64,000 bases of DNA from an uncultured Bacteroidaceae bacterium (GTDB taxonomy: Bacteria > Bacteroidota > Bacteroidia > Bacteroidales > Bacteroidaceae), in the NCBI GenBank assembly GCA_905234555.1, contig CAJOHO010000001.1, forward strand, positions 49,372 through 113,371. Reading direction: 5' to 3'. The notes under the pieces are model-generated. The model made no database searches, was not told where the DNA came from, and worked only from the letters and a program-made list of their open reading frames with translations. Every line of letters starts with the position of its first letter. The first letter of the stretch is position 1. A program made the translations under genes and the position numbers. Shown piece after piece: positions 34,390 to 42,323 of this stretch.

Positions 34390-35391
34390 ATGAAATGGAT
34401 TAATAGTGCCTTCTCTCAGCTCCCCCTCTTTCGGAGGGGGTTGGGGGGAGGCTTTTTCTCCCTCCTCTTCGGGGTTTTCTGTATCCCCCTTTCAGCCCAA
34501 TTCCCCCCTCTTAACGGAGTTTCTACTCACCTCCCTTCACGGGAGGGGCAAGGGGGTGGGTCCGATCTTTTCACTCTTCACTCCCCCTTAGGGGAGTCGG
34601 AGGGGGCTACTCTCACCATCGACATTCAGCAAGGAGGAAAGATCGTGTCCCTCAAATATGGGGAGCAGGAGATGCTTTCTCAGTTGCAGCGCCCAGAGTG
34701 GTTTGGCAGCACGTTCTGGACCAGTCCCCAGCGAGAGTGGAACTGGCCACCCGTTCGTGAGTTCGACAAACAACCCTACACCGTCGAGCTTCGTGAGGAC
34801 AAACACCTTACCATCGTCAGTCCCGTCTCCCAGCGCTTAGGCCTCCGCGTTACCAAAGACTTCACCATTCCTTCTTCCCCCCCACTCGGGGAAAGTCAGA
34901 AGGGGGGGCAGTTCTTAATTACTTATTCCATTACGAACGAAGGAAGTGAACCGCGAAGCGTAGCTCCTTGGGAGATCACCCGCGTCGTTAATGGTGACGG
35001 CATCATCTTCTTCGATGCCCCAGTTGACAGCATCTGGCCAGCCGACCTCATGACTTTCACCTCTGCCTACGGAGCCTCTTGGTACAAGACCGACGAAGCA
35101 CCCCGAAACCGCAAGATCAACGCCAACGCAAGCGGATGGTTAGCCTACTGTGCCGACGGATTGCTCCTCGTCAAGCAGTTTCAGGATATGAAGCCAGGAG
35201 AGGCAGCACCAGGCGAAGCGGAAGTGCAGGTGTATCTCAATCAAGGGAAAACCTACATCGAACTGGAGAACCAAGGTCCCTACACCCTGCTTCAGCCAGG
35301 CGAGCAGCTTTCCTGGTCCGTCCGCTGGAATCTCCTCCCCACCAAGCTCCCTCCCACACCCTCAAAAAAGCTGATGAAACTCATCCAGTAA
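34390..35391 (+). CDS. DUF4380-like exported protein (mutarotase-like fold)
   Basis: A 333-residue protein. The core QQGGKIVSLKYGEQEMLS, FGSTFWTSPQREWNWPP and a C-terminal LQPGEQLSWSVRWNL match DUF4380, an aldose-1-epimerase-like beta-sandwich family common near glycan genes. The first 75 residues are strange: Gc1 (LPLFRRGLGGGF), Gc2 (THLPSREGQGGGS) and a second Gc1 (SPLGESEGA) surround a signal-like core (SLLFGVFCIPLSAQ), and another Gc1-like copy lies at about residues 162-172 (PPLGESQKGG). Start: ATG 34390, five bases after the previous stop; ATG 34375 would overlap it. Confidence 0.78.
   Translation: MKWINSAFSQLPLFRRGLGGGFFSLLFGVFCIPLSAQFPPLNGVSTHLPSREGQGGGSDLFTLHSPLGESEGATLTIDIQQGGKIVSLKYGEQEMLSQLQRPEWFGSTFWTSPQREWNWPPVREFDKQPYTVELREDKHLTIVSPVSQRLGLRVTKDFTIPSSPPLGESQKGGQFLITYSITNEGSEPRSVAPWEITRVVNGDGIIFFDAPVDSIWPADLMTFTSAYGASWYKTDEAPRNRKINANASGWLAYCADGLLLVKQFQDMKPGEAAPGEAEVQVYLNQGKTYIELENQGPYTLLQPGEQLSWSVRWNLLPTKLPPTPSKKLMKLIQ
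34420..34453 (+). repeat. Gc1 repeat in the DUF4380-like gene
   Basis: CTCCCCCTCTTTCGGAGGGG then TTGGGGGGAGGCT; translated as LPLFRRGLGGG before the signal core. Confidence 0.75.
34531..34564 (-). repeat. Gc2 repeat in the DUF4380-like gene
   Basis: Exact inverted copy (34 bases) of 3453-3486. Here it is translated as LPSREGQGGGS, just after the presumed signal cleavage site. Confidence 0.85.
34581..34608 (+). repeat. Gc1 repeat in the DUF4380-like gene
   Basis: CTCCCCCTTAGGGGAGTCGG then AGGGGGCT; translated as SPLGESEGA. Preceded by TTTTCACTCTTCA. Confidence 0.8.
34875..34908 (+). repeat. Gc1-like repeat in the DUF4380-like gene
   Basis: TTCCCCCCCACTCGGGGAAA then GTCAGAAGGGGGGG; a diverged copy translated as SPPLGESQKGG within the mature domain. 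Confidence 0.65.
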
Positions 35392-35428
35392 TTCTTCACT
35401 CTTTACTCTTCACTTAAATAACACTCTT

Positions 35429-35944
35429 ATGAAGAAGCATTTATTCCTGCTATTGGTGTTGCTGACCACAGGTTCAGCCACCCTTCGCGCACAAGTCCTT
35501 GGTGTTTTCACTTGGGACAATAATGGTAAATACACCAACGTGCGCAATGCCCCTAAGGGCAAGATAGTCGATCGTATTCCTACCGATATTCCCGCTATGT
35601 TTGCTGTCGAGAAACCTACCAACGGATGGTGGAAGATCTTCACTAACGAGTACGATACCGGCGACAATCAAGTTACGTTCAAAGGCTCCACCAAAGGCTA
35701 TTGGATTCACTATTCCGTCTTGGCTGTAGGAACACGCAACTATGGCGGTGAGACCCTCTATCTGCGTAAGACCCCCAATGCCAAAGGTGCTGTCGTCTAT
35801 CAGTTCAAAGACGAAATCGAACTGCGCCCCGTTGATATCACCGCCGATGGCGAATGGGTAAAAGTCAAGACCATCGATGGCAAGTTCACAGGCTGGATAG
35901 AGTCCGACTGGCTCTGTGACAACTCCCTCACTAACTGCTGCTAA
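35429..35944 (+). CDS. Exported SH3b-domain protein
   Basis: A 171-residue protein with a signal peptide (LLVLLTTGSATLRAQ) and two SH3b-like repeats: about 25-75 (YTNVRNAPKGKIVDRIP, NGWWKIF) and about 105-165 (TLYLRKTPNAKGAVVYQF, EWVKVKTIDGKFTGWIESDW). The end is SLTNCC. Bacterial SH3b domains usually bind peptidoglycan or peptides; the role here is open. It follows the DUF4380-like gene and converges on the DUF6055-like gene. Confidence 0.85.
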   Translation: MKKHLFLLLVLLTTGSATLRAQVLGVFTWDNNGKYTNVRNAPKGKIVDRIPTDIPAMFAVEKPTNGWWKIFTNEYDTGDNQVTFKGSTKGYWIHYSVLAVGTRNYGGETLYLRKTPNAKGAVVYQFKDEIELRPVDITADGEWVKVKTIDGKFTGWIESDWLCDNSLTNCC

Positions 35945-36055
35945 AATTCAAGCGTGCACGAGTGAAATTTTGTGCACGCTCTGTTGAGATTTTGAGCGTG
36001 CACGAGCGACCCGTCCGAGCACGCTCAAAATTTCGTTTGTGCACGCTTGAATTTT
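35943..36055. repeat. Nested inverted repeats with AGCGTGCAC words between convergent genes
   Basis: Outer arms AAAATTCAAGCGTGCAC (35943-35959) and their complement (36039-36055), 17 bp perfect; inner arms ATTTTGAGCGTGC (35989-36001) and complement (36019-36031), 13 bp perfect. The GTGCACG word also recurs between and just outside the arms. It starts inside the stop codon of the SH3b gene and could fold into a large two-way terminator. Confidence 0.8.
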
Positions 36056-36108
36056 CACTCGTGCATGCACGAATGGCGCCGCATGTTAACACGAATCCTT
36101 TGGACTGG

Positions 36109-38139
36109 CTACTTCACGTGGATGTTGACGGTGAAGGTGGCTTTGTATTCGTGACCGTCGGTGTGGGTATAGATGAAGGCGAAGCGGGGGGAATAGGTTT
36201 TTCCTTGCTCTACCTTGTTGGCATCGCCACCGGCGTAGAGGGTGTAGCGGTAGTAGGTCCAGAGGAAATAGTAGGCTGCTTCGTCGAAGGAAGCGACGGG
36301 TGTGCCGTCGGCTGTGAGTCCCCAATAATAGGCGTAGGTGCTCATCGTGGTGGCGGACTCTGAGCCGTCCGCAAGGATGAGGCGGATGCGCAGGTTGTCG
36401 GGTTCTTTGGTGGGTGAGATAGCCTCTAACAGGGTGGGCTTGATGCCCAGTGCCTTGAAGACGGGATCGAGGTCGAGATTGACGGCAAAGGTGGATTGCT
36501 CAATCGTGGCGTAATCGACATCGATATCGACACTCAGCTCTATATCCTGACGTACGTAGTCTGCTGGGAACTCATAGTCTTCGTCGCGCACGCTGACGGT
36601 GCCGTTGAAGTCTGCTCCTGTGAACTTGACGCGGTAGGGCCACTGCTCATCGTCTTTCACGTCGTCGTTCCAAGGGTGACGCCAATGATCGGTGGGTGCA
36701 CCCAACACTACAAACCAGACTTTGGTGGTATTGGCAGGAACGGTGAACTGGGCTGTGCCTTCGGCAGCGCTGTTCATCTCGCCATAGACACGGGTGCCGT
36801 TGTTCTGAAGGGCGACGAATCCGTAGCGCCAGCCTGCTTTGTCGGTCTTGATGGCTCGGAAACCTTTGGCACCAGCCATTCCCTTGAAGTCAACAGTGAT
36901 GGTCTCGCCTGCCTTGAAGTTCTTGAGGCGCAGGATGTTGAAGCCGTAGTTCTGAGGACAATAGGCTGAATCCACTTCCAGATAGCCGTCGACGCGATGC
37001 ATGGATGGGCAGGTGAACTGGTCGGTGCGGTTCTTGCCGTAGGAACGGATGGCGTCGATATCCCAGGTGATGGCGTGGCAGGCATAGTCGTACATATCCT
37101 TGCAGAAACCGCTCTGGTCTGTCTGGGTGATGCGCTTGTAGGCTTCCACAGGGTCTTCGGGGCGGGTCTCTTCTTTCCACAGACGACCGATGAAGTCTTC
37201 TCCGTGGAGCTGGCACCAGTAATCGTGGACGAAGAAGTTGCTGTATCGCCATTCTTCGTGCAGCAGGTTGAGGTGTGAATTGGAATAGACGCCCGACGAC
37301 CAGCCATCTGTGAATTTCTCATCGGGGAACACTTTATACGCTTGCCATTGGGCACAACTTTCCCACCAGGCACAACCGCCGTCGCCGTTAGTACCGAATC
37401 CGTAACGCCAGCCGTGATCCATGCCTAAGTCGCAGGCAATGATGTACTGGAAGGTGTGGCCGATTTCGTGAGCCAGCGTGGATTGGTCGCGCAGGGCATC
37501 GATATTGACATCGAGCGAACCGCATTTGTTGTCCTGTCCGCTGCCATAGGCTGCCCATTCGGTGGAGTAGGCCACGAACATCATAATCTTATAGTTGTCG
37601 AGCGTAGTGGAGTTGCCTGGCTGTGAGAAACCCAGATGCTGGGTGTTGACTTCATATATCTTCTCGGCTATATTGAGCATCCACTCTGGATCGAAGCGAT
37701 AGCGATCGCTTGCCTTCGTGGGGTCAAGTCCATAACCTGCTTCCCAGAACACGATGAAGTGCTTGGACTGACGAGAACGCTGCCAGCAGTAGCGGCTGGA
37801 GGTGCTGTTGAAGTCGTTGCTCTTCAGATAGGCAGGGCAGTAGAGACCAGGAGTGGGTTCGAGGTAGAAGTCGCTGGTGTTGGAATAACGCATACTGCGA
37901 CCTGCACTTCCGTCCTTGTGGTAGAGATTCCAGCGGTTGGCACCAAACACAATGGAGTCGCCTGGCTGATACTCAAACGTGGTCATCTGACGAGAGAACG
38001 GGTCTTCTGGATCCGTCTTGATCATGTAGAGCTTTTGAGCGTGAAGCGTGGAAGCCCCCTCCGACTCCCCCAAGGGAGAGAGAAACGTGGAAAGTGGAGC
38101 GAATAGTGTGAAGAGAAATAAGAGGAATAGTTTTTTCAT
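36109..38139 (-). CDS. DUF6055/DUF4859-type exported metallopeptidase-like protein
   Basis: A 676-residue exported protein. It has a signal core (LFLLFLFTLFAPLSTF) extended by a Gc1 repeat (LSPLGESEGA) before LHAQKLYM. The central domain (about 125-420) has a zinc-peptidase motif, His224-Glu225-Ile-Gly-His228 (AHEIGHTFQYI), in the setting SKHFIVFWEAGYG typical of DUF6055. The C-terminal domain (about 535-676) is DUF4859-like (ELSVDIDVDYATIEQ, TYAYYWGLTADG). Such proteins occur near glycan-degrading genes in Bacteroidetes and may cleave glycoproteins; substrate unknown. The next gene upstream, 38146, is on the same strand. Confidence 0.8.
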   Translation of the reverse strand: MKKLFLLFLFTLFAPLSTFLSPLGESEGASTLHAQKLYMIKTDPEDPFSRQMTTFEYQPGDSIVFGANRWNLYHKDGSAGRSMRYSNTSDFYLEPTPGLYCPAYLKSNDFNSTSSRYCWQRSRQSKHFIVFWEAGYGLDPTKASDRYRFDPEWMLNIAEKIYEVNTQHLGFSQPGNSTTLDNYKIMMFVAYSTEWAAYGSGQDNKCGSLDVNIDALRDQSTLAHEIGHTFQYIIACDLGMDHGWRYGFGTNGDGGCAWWESCAQWQAYKVFPDEKFTDGWSSGVYSNSHLNLLHEEWRYSNFFVHDYWCQLHGEDFIGRLWKEETRPEDPVEAYKRITQTDQSGFCKDMYDYACHAITWDIDAIRSYGKNRTDQFTCPSMHRVDGYLEVDSAYCPQNYGFNILRLKNFKAGETITVDFKGMAGAKGFRAIKTDKAGWRYGFVALQNNGTRVYGEMNSAAEGTAQFTVPANTTKVWFVVLGAPTDHWRHPWNDDVKDDEQWPYRVKFTGADFNGTVSVRDEDYEFPADYVRQDIELSVDIDVDYATIEQSTFAVNLDLDPVFKALGIKPTLLEAISPTKEPDNLRIRLILADGSESATTMSTYAYYWGLTADGTPVASFDEAAYYFLWTYYRYTLYAGGDANKVEQGKTYSPRFAFIYTHTDGHEYKATFTVNIHVK
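38053..38078 (-). repeat. Gc1 repeat in the DUF6055-like signal region
   Basis: Minus strand: CTCCCTTGGGGGAGTCGGAG then GGGGCT, translated as SPLGESEGA, the same peptide as the copy at 34581. Confidence 0.8.
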
Positions 38140-38145
38140 GGTGGG

Positions 38146-38595
38146 CTACTTCTTTATGAATTTGACGGATTGGTCGCCTATGCGGAGGATGTAGGAACCG
38201 GTTGGCAGACTGGTGGCATCGACTACAGTGCTATCGCCTTGGCGGCTGACGGGGGCGTTCATCTGTCGTCCGTCGGTGCTGAAAAGTTGAACTTGTCCCT
38301 TGGTCTGCACATAGATGATGCCTTCCTTGATGGCAGCCTCTGGCTTGGTGCTGACTCCTTCGATGGCGTTGGGATCGTCAGTCTCGGAGATGTAGAACTT
38401 TGCGATGTTAGCAAAGGCATACTGGGTTCCCTCCACGCTGACAGTTCCTTCGTTGAAGGTAAGCACGGGATTGGTCTCTCCACCAATTAGATAGTAGATT
38501 TTGTCTCCGTTGGTCAGTTCCAGCACCAAGCTTCGTGCGGAAGCCGACAGCGCCATCGTCATGATGGCAATGATAGTCAGTAATAGTTTTTTCAT
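38146..38595 (-). CDS. Small exported protein with C-terminal Por-like tag
   Basis: A 149-residue protein: signal peptide (IIAIMTMALSASARS), a short beta domain (LVLELTNGDKIYYLIGGETN, VLTFNEGTVSVEGTQYAF) and a C-terminal part with VQLFSTDGRQMN and LPTGSYILRIGDQSVKFIKK, a type A secretion-tag pattern. The N-terminal half resembles that of 46598 ('YSVAEIQKLTF'). It lies six bases upstream of the DUF6055-like gene and is probably in its operon. Confidence 0.8.
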   Translation of the reverse strand: MKKLLLTIIAIMTMALSASARSLVLELTNGDKIYYLIGGETNPVLTFNEGTVSVEGTQYAFANIAKFYISETDDPNAIEGVSTKPEAAIKEGIIYVQTKGQVQLFSTDGRQMNAPVSRQGDSTVVDATSLPTGSYILRIGDQSVKFIKK

Positions 38596-38612
38596 CGTTA
38601 TTGAGTTTTTTT

Positions 38613-38640
38613 CTCGACGGGAAAACCGTCGAGCACACTG
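38613..38640 (-). repeat. Hp1 hairpin element
   Basis: Minus strand: CAGTGTG, CTCGACGG, loop TTTTC, CCGTCGAG (8-bp perfect stem, 38613-38620 with 38626-38633). It lies between the P-loop/CYTH gene (27 bases after its stop) and the start at 38595. Confidence 0.82.
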
Positions 38641-38666
38641 TTTTTAAGTTTTTCTCACTAATCTCT

Positions 38667-39770
38667 TCACGCTTCACGTTTCGCCAGACTGTGGTTGTAG
38701 TATTCTTGGTTGCCGGTGACGTCTTTCACTACCTTCAGAAAAGGTGGAAACTTCACGGGTTCGCCTTCTGCAATGCCTTTGGTCTCGAGGATGACGAGTC
38801 CCTTCAGCTGATCCTGATAGATATCCACTTCGAAGTACTGCCCTTTCCAGATGAAGCTGTTGCGCAACTTGTGGATGGTGTGGCGTGTGGGGTCTGCCAG
38901 TCCGAGCATCATCTCGTAGAGGCTGTTGTTAATCTGGCGTTCGGTGACGAGTTCCTCGTTCTCCCCGATCTTCTTCTTCGTGGTATGCACATAAACCTGC
39001 TTCTGCTCCCATCCGCGTTTGCGCAGACGTACCTCCGTGCCTGGTTCGGCCTGCAGGTAGGTCTGGGTGATTTCGCTGAGGATGCTGTCTTCAGGCAGTT
39101 CGCCAGTCAGTTCCACGATATATTTCCGCTCTTCAACGATAGGCTGGGGCAGACCTAAGACGTTGGAGATCTCTTTTACCACGCGGTTCATCTTGCAGTC
39201 GAAATCGTCGTGGTTGTTGATGACGCGCAGGTGTGGATGTCCTGTCCAGGCGTGAATCACTTTCTTGTCCAGACTGCGTGCGATGCGCAGTCCTTCCTCG
39301 TCCATCTGCTCATACCGCTGGGCGTTGTTGGCTGTGGTGTAGTATTGCTCGGCTCCGTCGGCTGCTGAAACCAAATGGAGCACGGCGTCGTAGCGTTCGT
39401 GCAGCTCTGGCGTGGATGTGCCGACGGCTCGTGTGAGGGTGGTCCAAGTCTCAGGCGACACGTAGGCGGAGATGTCCATCGCACCACGGTCGCAGACAAT
39501 CAGGCAAGGCTGCTTGATTTCCTGAGCCATGCGCAGGAACTTGTCTTCGAGCGCCAGCTGGATTTCCAGCGTGGCTTTCTCTCCTTCGTAGAAGAAACCT
39601 TGGTTCTTGGTCAGGTAGTTCATGCCAGCCTGAGTGAACAGCGTAGGCACTTCGGGAATGGTGAAAACCTTGAATCCGAGACTTGAGAAATGTTCGATGA
39701 TGCGAACCAAAGCGGTGGTCTTACCGGCACAGGGTCCGCCTGTCAGCACGATTTTTGTGATATTGTCCAT
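38667..39770 (-). CDS. P-loop NTPase fused to a CYTH-like domain (TTD14-like)
   Basis: A 367-residue cytoplasmic protein. The N-terminal P-loop domain (about 1-210) has Walker A GGPCAGKTT at residue 11 and a Walker B-like LIVCDRGAMD; this is the AAA_28 nucleotide-kinase-like group. The C-terminal half (about 212-350) has the CYTH pattern: EERKYIVEL at its start, EVRLRKRGW, YVHTTKKKIGENE and FEVDIYQDQLKGLVILETKG. The same pairing occurs in the animal protein TTD14. Function in bacteria is not settled; binding of GTP or triphosphates is likely. Overall length matches this architecture. Confidence 0.85.
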   Translation of the reverse strand: MDNITKIVLTGGPCAGKTTALVRIIEHFSSLGFKVFTIPEVPTLFTQAGMNYLTKNQGFFYEGEKATLEIQLALEDKFLRMAQEIKQPCLIVCDRGAMDISAYVSPETWTTLTRAVGTSTPELHERYDAVLHLVSAADGAEQYYTTANNAQRYEQMDEEGLRIARSLDKKVIHAWTGHPHLRVINNHDDFDCKMNRVVKEISNVLGLPQPIVEERKYIVELTGELPEDSILSEITQTYLQAEPGTEVRLRKRGWEQKQVYVHTTKKKIGENEELVTERQINNSLYEMMLGLADPTRHTIHKLRNSFIWKGQYFEVDIYQDQLKGLVILETKGIAEGEPVKFPPFLKVVKDVTGNQEYYNHSLAKREA

Positions 39771-39794
39771 TGTGGGTTGTTGGGGTTATGGAGA

Positions 39795-39821
39795 CCTCGC
39801 GGGAAAACCGCTCGGCACTGT
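39795..39821 (-). repeat. Hp1 hairpin element after the TPR gene
   Basis: Minus strand: the leader ACAGTG follows the TPR stop directly, then CCGAGCGG, loop TTTTC, CCGCGAGG. Six of eight pairs hold (two mismatches in mid-stem). Confidence 0.7.
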
Positions 39822-39822
39822 A

Positions 39823-40698
39823 TTAATTCGAATTGGTGAGGCGGGCAGCCCGCTCAAAATCTACGCGGGCGCTGTGGCGGTTCCCTTGCTGCTGATGGAG
39901 ATAACCGCGGGCCTGCAGGTAGTTGGCGTTGTCGGGACTGAGCTGGATGGCTCTGTCGAGATCCATGATGGCAAGTTCCGGTTGCTTGTGCTCAGCATAC
40001 ATGGAGGCACGAACGCTATAATATTCGGCATCGTCGGGATGGGCATCGATGAGATTGGACATCCGCTGGATGGCTTCCTGGAGTTTCTGGGTGTCCTGGC
40101 AGATGATGGCAAGTCCGAGCTGGGCGGTGGTGTTCTCAGTGTCTTTTTCCAGCACGCGGAGGTAATCCACACGGGCTTCGTCGTAGCGTCGCAACTGCAC
40201 ATAGCAGTAGGCGCGATGGTTGCGGATGATGTGGTTGGCGGGAGCGAGATCGAGAATGGTGGTGAAGTCGTGTGCTGCCTTAGCATAGTTCTTCAGCTTC
40301 ATGTAGAAAGAACCTCGTGCATCGAGCATCGGCACATATGTCGGCGTGATGTTGAGTGCCAGCGTGTAGTTCTCTAATGCCTGGTCGGCGAGTTGGGCAG
40401 CACTTCTTTGTTCACGGGAAGACGGCGAACTGCCAGCCGTTGCAGGCGATGACTCCAGACTGCGCCAATAGCGGAGTTCCAGAATCTTGCCAAGATTGGT
40501 GAAGATGAGTGCGTTGCGATAATCGGCAGGAGAGAGACGGAGAGCCTGACGGAAGTATTCCTCAGCCTGTTCCAGACTGTCGTGCTCCGCAGCTGTAAGT
40601 CCACGCTGCACGAAGGCTTCGTAGTCGGATGTCTGGGCGAAGCCTCTCGCGTATGCGCACGCGTATAGTGTAATAAGGAATAGCAAACGTTGAATCAT
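39823..40698 (-). CDS. Exported TPR-repeat protein
   Basis: A 291-residue protein with a signal peptide ([18 protein letters not shown]) and about six tetratricopeptide repeats, for example [39 protein letters not shown] and [18 protein letters not shown]. These are protein-binding scaffolds; the partner is unknown. It overlaps rsgA by four bases (ATGA). Between the first and second repeats lies a Ser/Pro stretch ([17 protein letters not shown]) partly coded by a degenerate Hp1-like hairpin. Confidence 0.88.
   Translation of the reverse strand: MIQRLLFLITLYACAYARGFAQTSDYEAFVQRGLTAAEHDSLEQAEEYFRQALRLSPADYRNALIFTNLGKILELRYWRSLESSPATAGSSPSSREQRSAAQLADQALENYTLALNITPTYVPMLDARGSFYMKLKNYAKAAHDFTTILDLAPANHIIRNHRAYCYVQLRRYDEARVDYLRVLEKDTENTTAQLGLAIICQDTQKLQEAIQRMSNLIDAHPDDAEYYSVRASMYAEHKQPELAIMDLDRAIQLSPDNANYLQARGYLHQQQGNRHSARVDFERAARLTNSN
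40410..40430 (-). repeat. Degenerate Hp1-like hairpin inside the TPR gene
   Basis: Minus strand: GTTCGCCGTCTTCCCGTGAA then C. GTTC/GAAC pair and the loop resembles TTTTCC, but the leader is altered (GGCA). It reads SSPSSRE in frame. Confidence 0.4.
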
Positions 40699-41648
40699 CT
40701 ATACCGGTCTTCGTCTTTATCTCCAAGCATGGAGAGGTAGGAGTGATAACGGCTTTCGCTGATGTCGTGATTCTCCACCGCAGCAATGACGGCACAGCCT
40801 GGCTCGTGGGTGTGGGTGCAATTGTTGAAACGGCAATCAGCGGAATAGCGGAAGATTTCCTTGAAGTAATGTCCCACTTCCTCTGGCTCTATGTCGAAGG
40901 TGCCAAACCCTTTGATGCCTGGCGTGTCGATGATGTAGCCAGAAGCCGTAGAGCGTGAAGAGTCCACCAGCTCGGGAACTGGATACATTTCTGAGAAGGT
41001 GGTGGTGTGGCGACCTGTGTTGTAGGTATCGGACACTTCGGCTGTGCGCAGGTTCAGATGAGGAAACAGACGGTTAATCAGCGTGGATTTGCCTACTCCG
41101 CTGTTCCCACTGAGCAGTGTGATGTTGTTTGCCAGCTTTTGTCTCAATTGCTCTAAGCCTTCACCCGTTTCAGCACTGACGCAGCAACACTCGTATCCTA
41201 TATTGTCGTACAAGTAGCAAATGTCTGTCAGCAGTTGGCGGTCTTCGTCATCTGTCAGCAAGTCAATCTTGTTGAAGACGAGCACCACGGGAATGCGGTA
41301 TGCTTCGGCACTTGCCAGAAAGCGGTCGATGAACGTGAGGGCAGTCTCAGGCTGCCGCAGTGTGACAATGAGGAAGCACTGATCGACATTGGCTGCAATG
41401 ATGTGGGACTGTTTCGACAGGTTGGTGGCTTTGCGGATGACGTAGTTCTTACGATCTTCAATGGCGCTGATGAGGGCTGATCCGTCGGGCTGCTCGATGA
41501 ACTCCACTCTGTCGCCGATGGCTACAGGATTGGTGGAACGAATACCACGGATGCGAAAGTTTCCTTTTACTTTCGCATCCCATGTGGTTCCGTCGTCAGC
41601 CAGCACAGAATACCAGCTGCCTGTGTTCCGAATAACCAGTCCGTGCAT
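40695..41648 (-). CDS. rsgA: Ribosome small-subunit-dependent GTPase RsgA
   Basis: A 317-residue circularly permuted GTPase that helps finish 30S subunits. N-terminal OB-fold (about 1-70), then NKIDLL (G4) before the P-loop [14 protein letters not shown] (G1) and DTPGIKGFG (G3), the permuted order of this family. The C-terminal zinc knuckle ([16 protein letters not shown]) is intact. It overlaps the next gene by ATGA and follows frr by 37 bases, a likely translation-themed operon. Confidence 0.96.
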   Translation of the reverse strand: MHGLVIRNTGSWYSVLADDGTTWDAKVKGNFRIRGIRSTNPVAIGDRVEFIEQPDGSALISAIEDRKNYVIRKATNLSKQSHIIAANVDQCFLIVTLRQPETALTFIDRFLASAEAYRIPVVLVFNKIDLLTDDEDRQLLTDICYLYDNIGYECCCVSAETGEGLEQLRQKLANNITLLSGNSGVGKSTLINRLFPHLNLRTAEVSDTYNTGRHTTTFSEMYPVPELVDSSRSTASGYIIDTPGIKGFGTFDIEPEEVGHYFKEIFRYSADCRFNNCTHTHEPGCAVIAAVENHDISESRYHSYLSMLGDKDEDRYR

Positions 41649-41685
41649 CTGAAGCTTGAAGCGATTAGCGTGAAGCGTGGAGAGA

Positions 41686-42246
41686 TTATACGGTCATAAT
41701 CTCTTTGTTCTTGGCTTCGAGCATGCCATCAATCTTCTTGATGTATTTGTCGTGGATTTTCTGAACGGTTTCTTCTGCGTCCTTCTCCACGTCCTCGGGT
41801 ACACCCTGCTTCACGCTCTTCTTCAGCTTTTCGATGGCTTCGCGACGAGCGTTACGCACGCTGACTTTTGCCGTCTCAGCCTCTTTGGCACATTGCTTGG
41901 TGAGGTCGCGACGACGTTCCTCTGTCAGCGCAGGGATGCCCAGACGGATGACCTCTCCGTTATTCTCAGGCATGATGCCCACGGAGGAGTCGATGATGGC
42001 TTTCTCGATGACGCGGAACATGGATTTGTCCCAAGGTTTGATGGTGATGCTGCGAGCATCGGGTGTGGCCAGACTGGCTACGTTGCTCAGCGGTACCATC
42101 TGTCCGTAGCTGTCAACGCGGACTGCATCGAGGATGTGTACGTTTGCCTTTCCTGCACGGATGCGGCTGAGGCTTTCTTCGAGGTGCATGGCTGCCATTT
42201 CCATTGCTTCCTCGGCATTGTCAAGATATTTCTTTACTTCTTCCAT
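41686..42246 (-). CDS. frr: Ribosome recycling factor
   Basis: A 186-residue RRF that, with EF-G, splits the post-termination ribosome. The sequence [52 protein letters not shown] and the [16 protein letters not shown] loop are diagnostic. I set the start at 42246 (MEEVKKY); an in-frame extension to 42351 would only run into the Hp1 hairpin and the fumarase 3' end. Same strand as fumarase, 77 bases apart. Confidence 0.97.
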   Translation of the reverse strand: MEEVKKYLDNAEEAMEMAAMHLEESLSRIRAGKANVHILDAVRVDSYGQMVPLSNVASLATPDARSITIKPWDKSMFRVIEKAIIDSSVGIMPENNGEVIRLGIPALTEERRRDLTKQCAKEAETAKVSVRNARREAIEKLKKSVKQGVPEDVEKDAEETVQKIHDKYIKKIDGMLEAKNKEIMTV

Positions 42247-42286
42247 GATTAGGATGGGAGTTAATGGGTTATTGGTGTTAAGGGAA

Positions 42287-42312
42287 CCCTGCGAAGGAAC
42301 CGCAGGGCACTG
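42287..42312 (-). repeat. Hp1 hairpin element between fumarase and frr
   Basis: Minus strand: CAGTG, CCCTGCG, loop GTTCCTT, CGCAGGG (7-bp perfect stem, 42287-42293 with 42301-42307). It starts 11 bases after the fumarase stop. Confidence 0.8.
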
Positions 42313-42323
42313 TAAGGAGTGAT

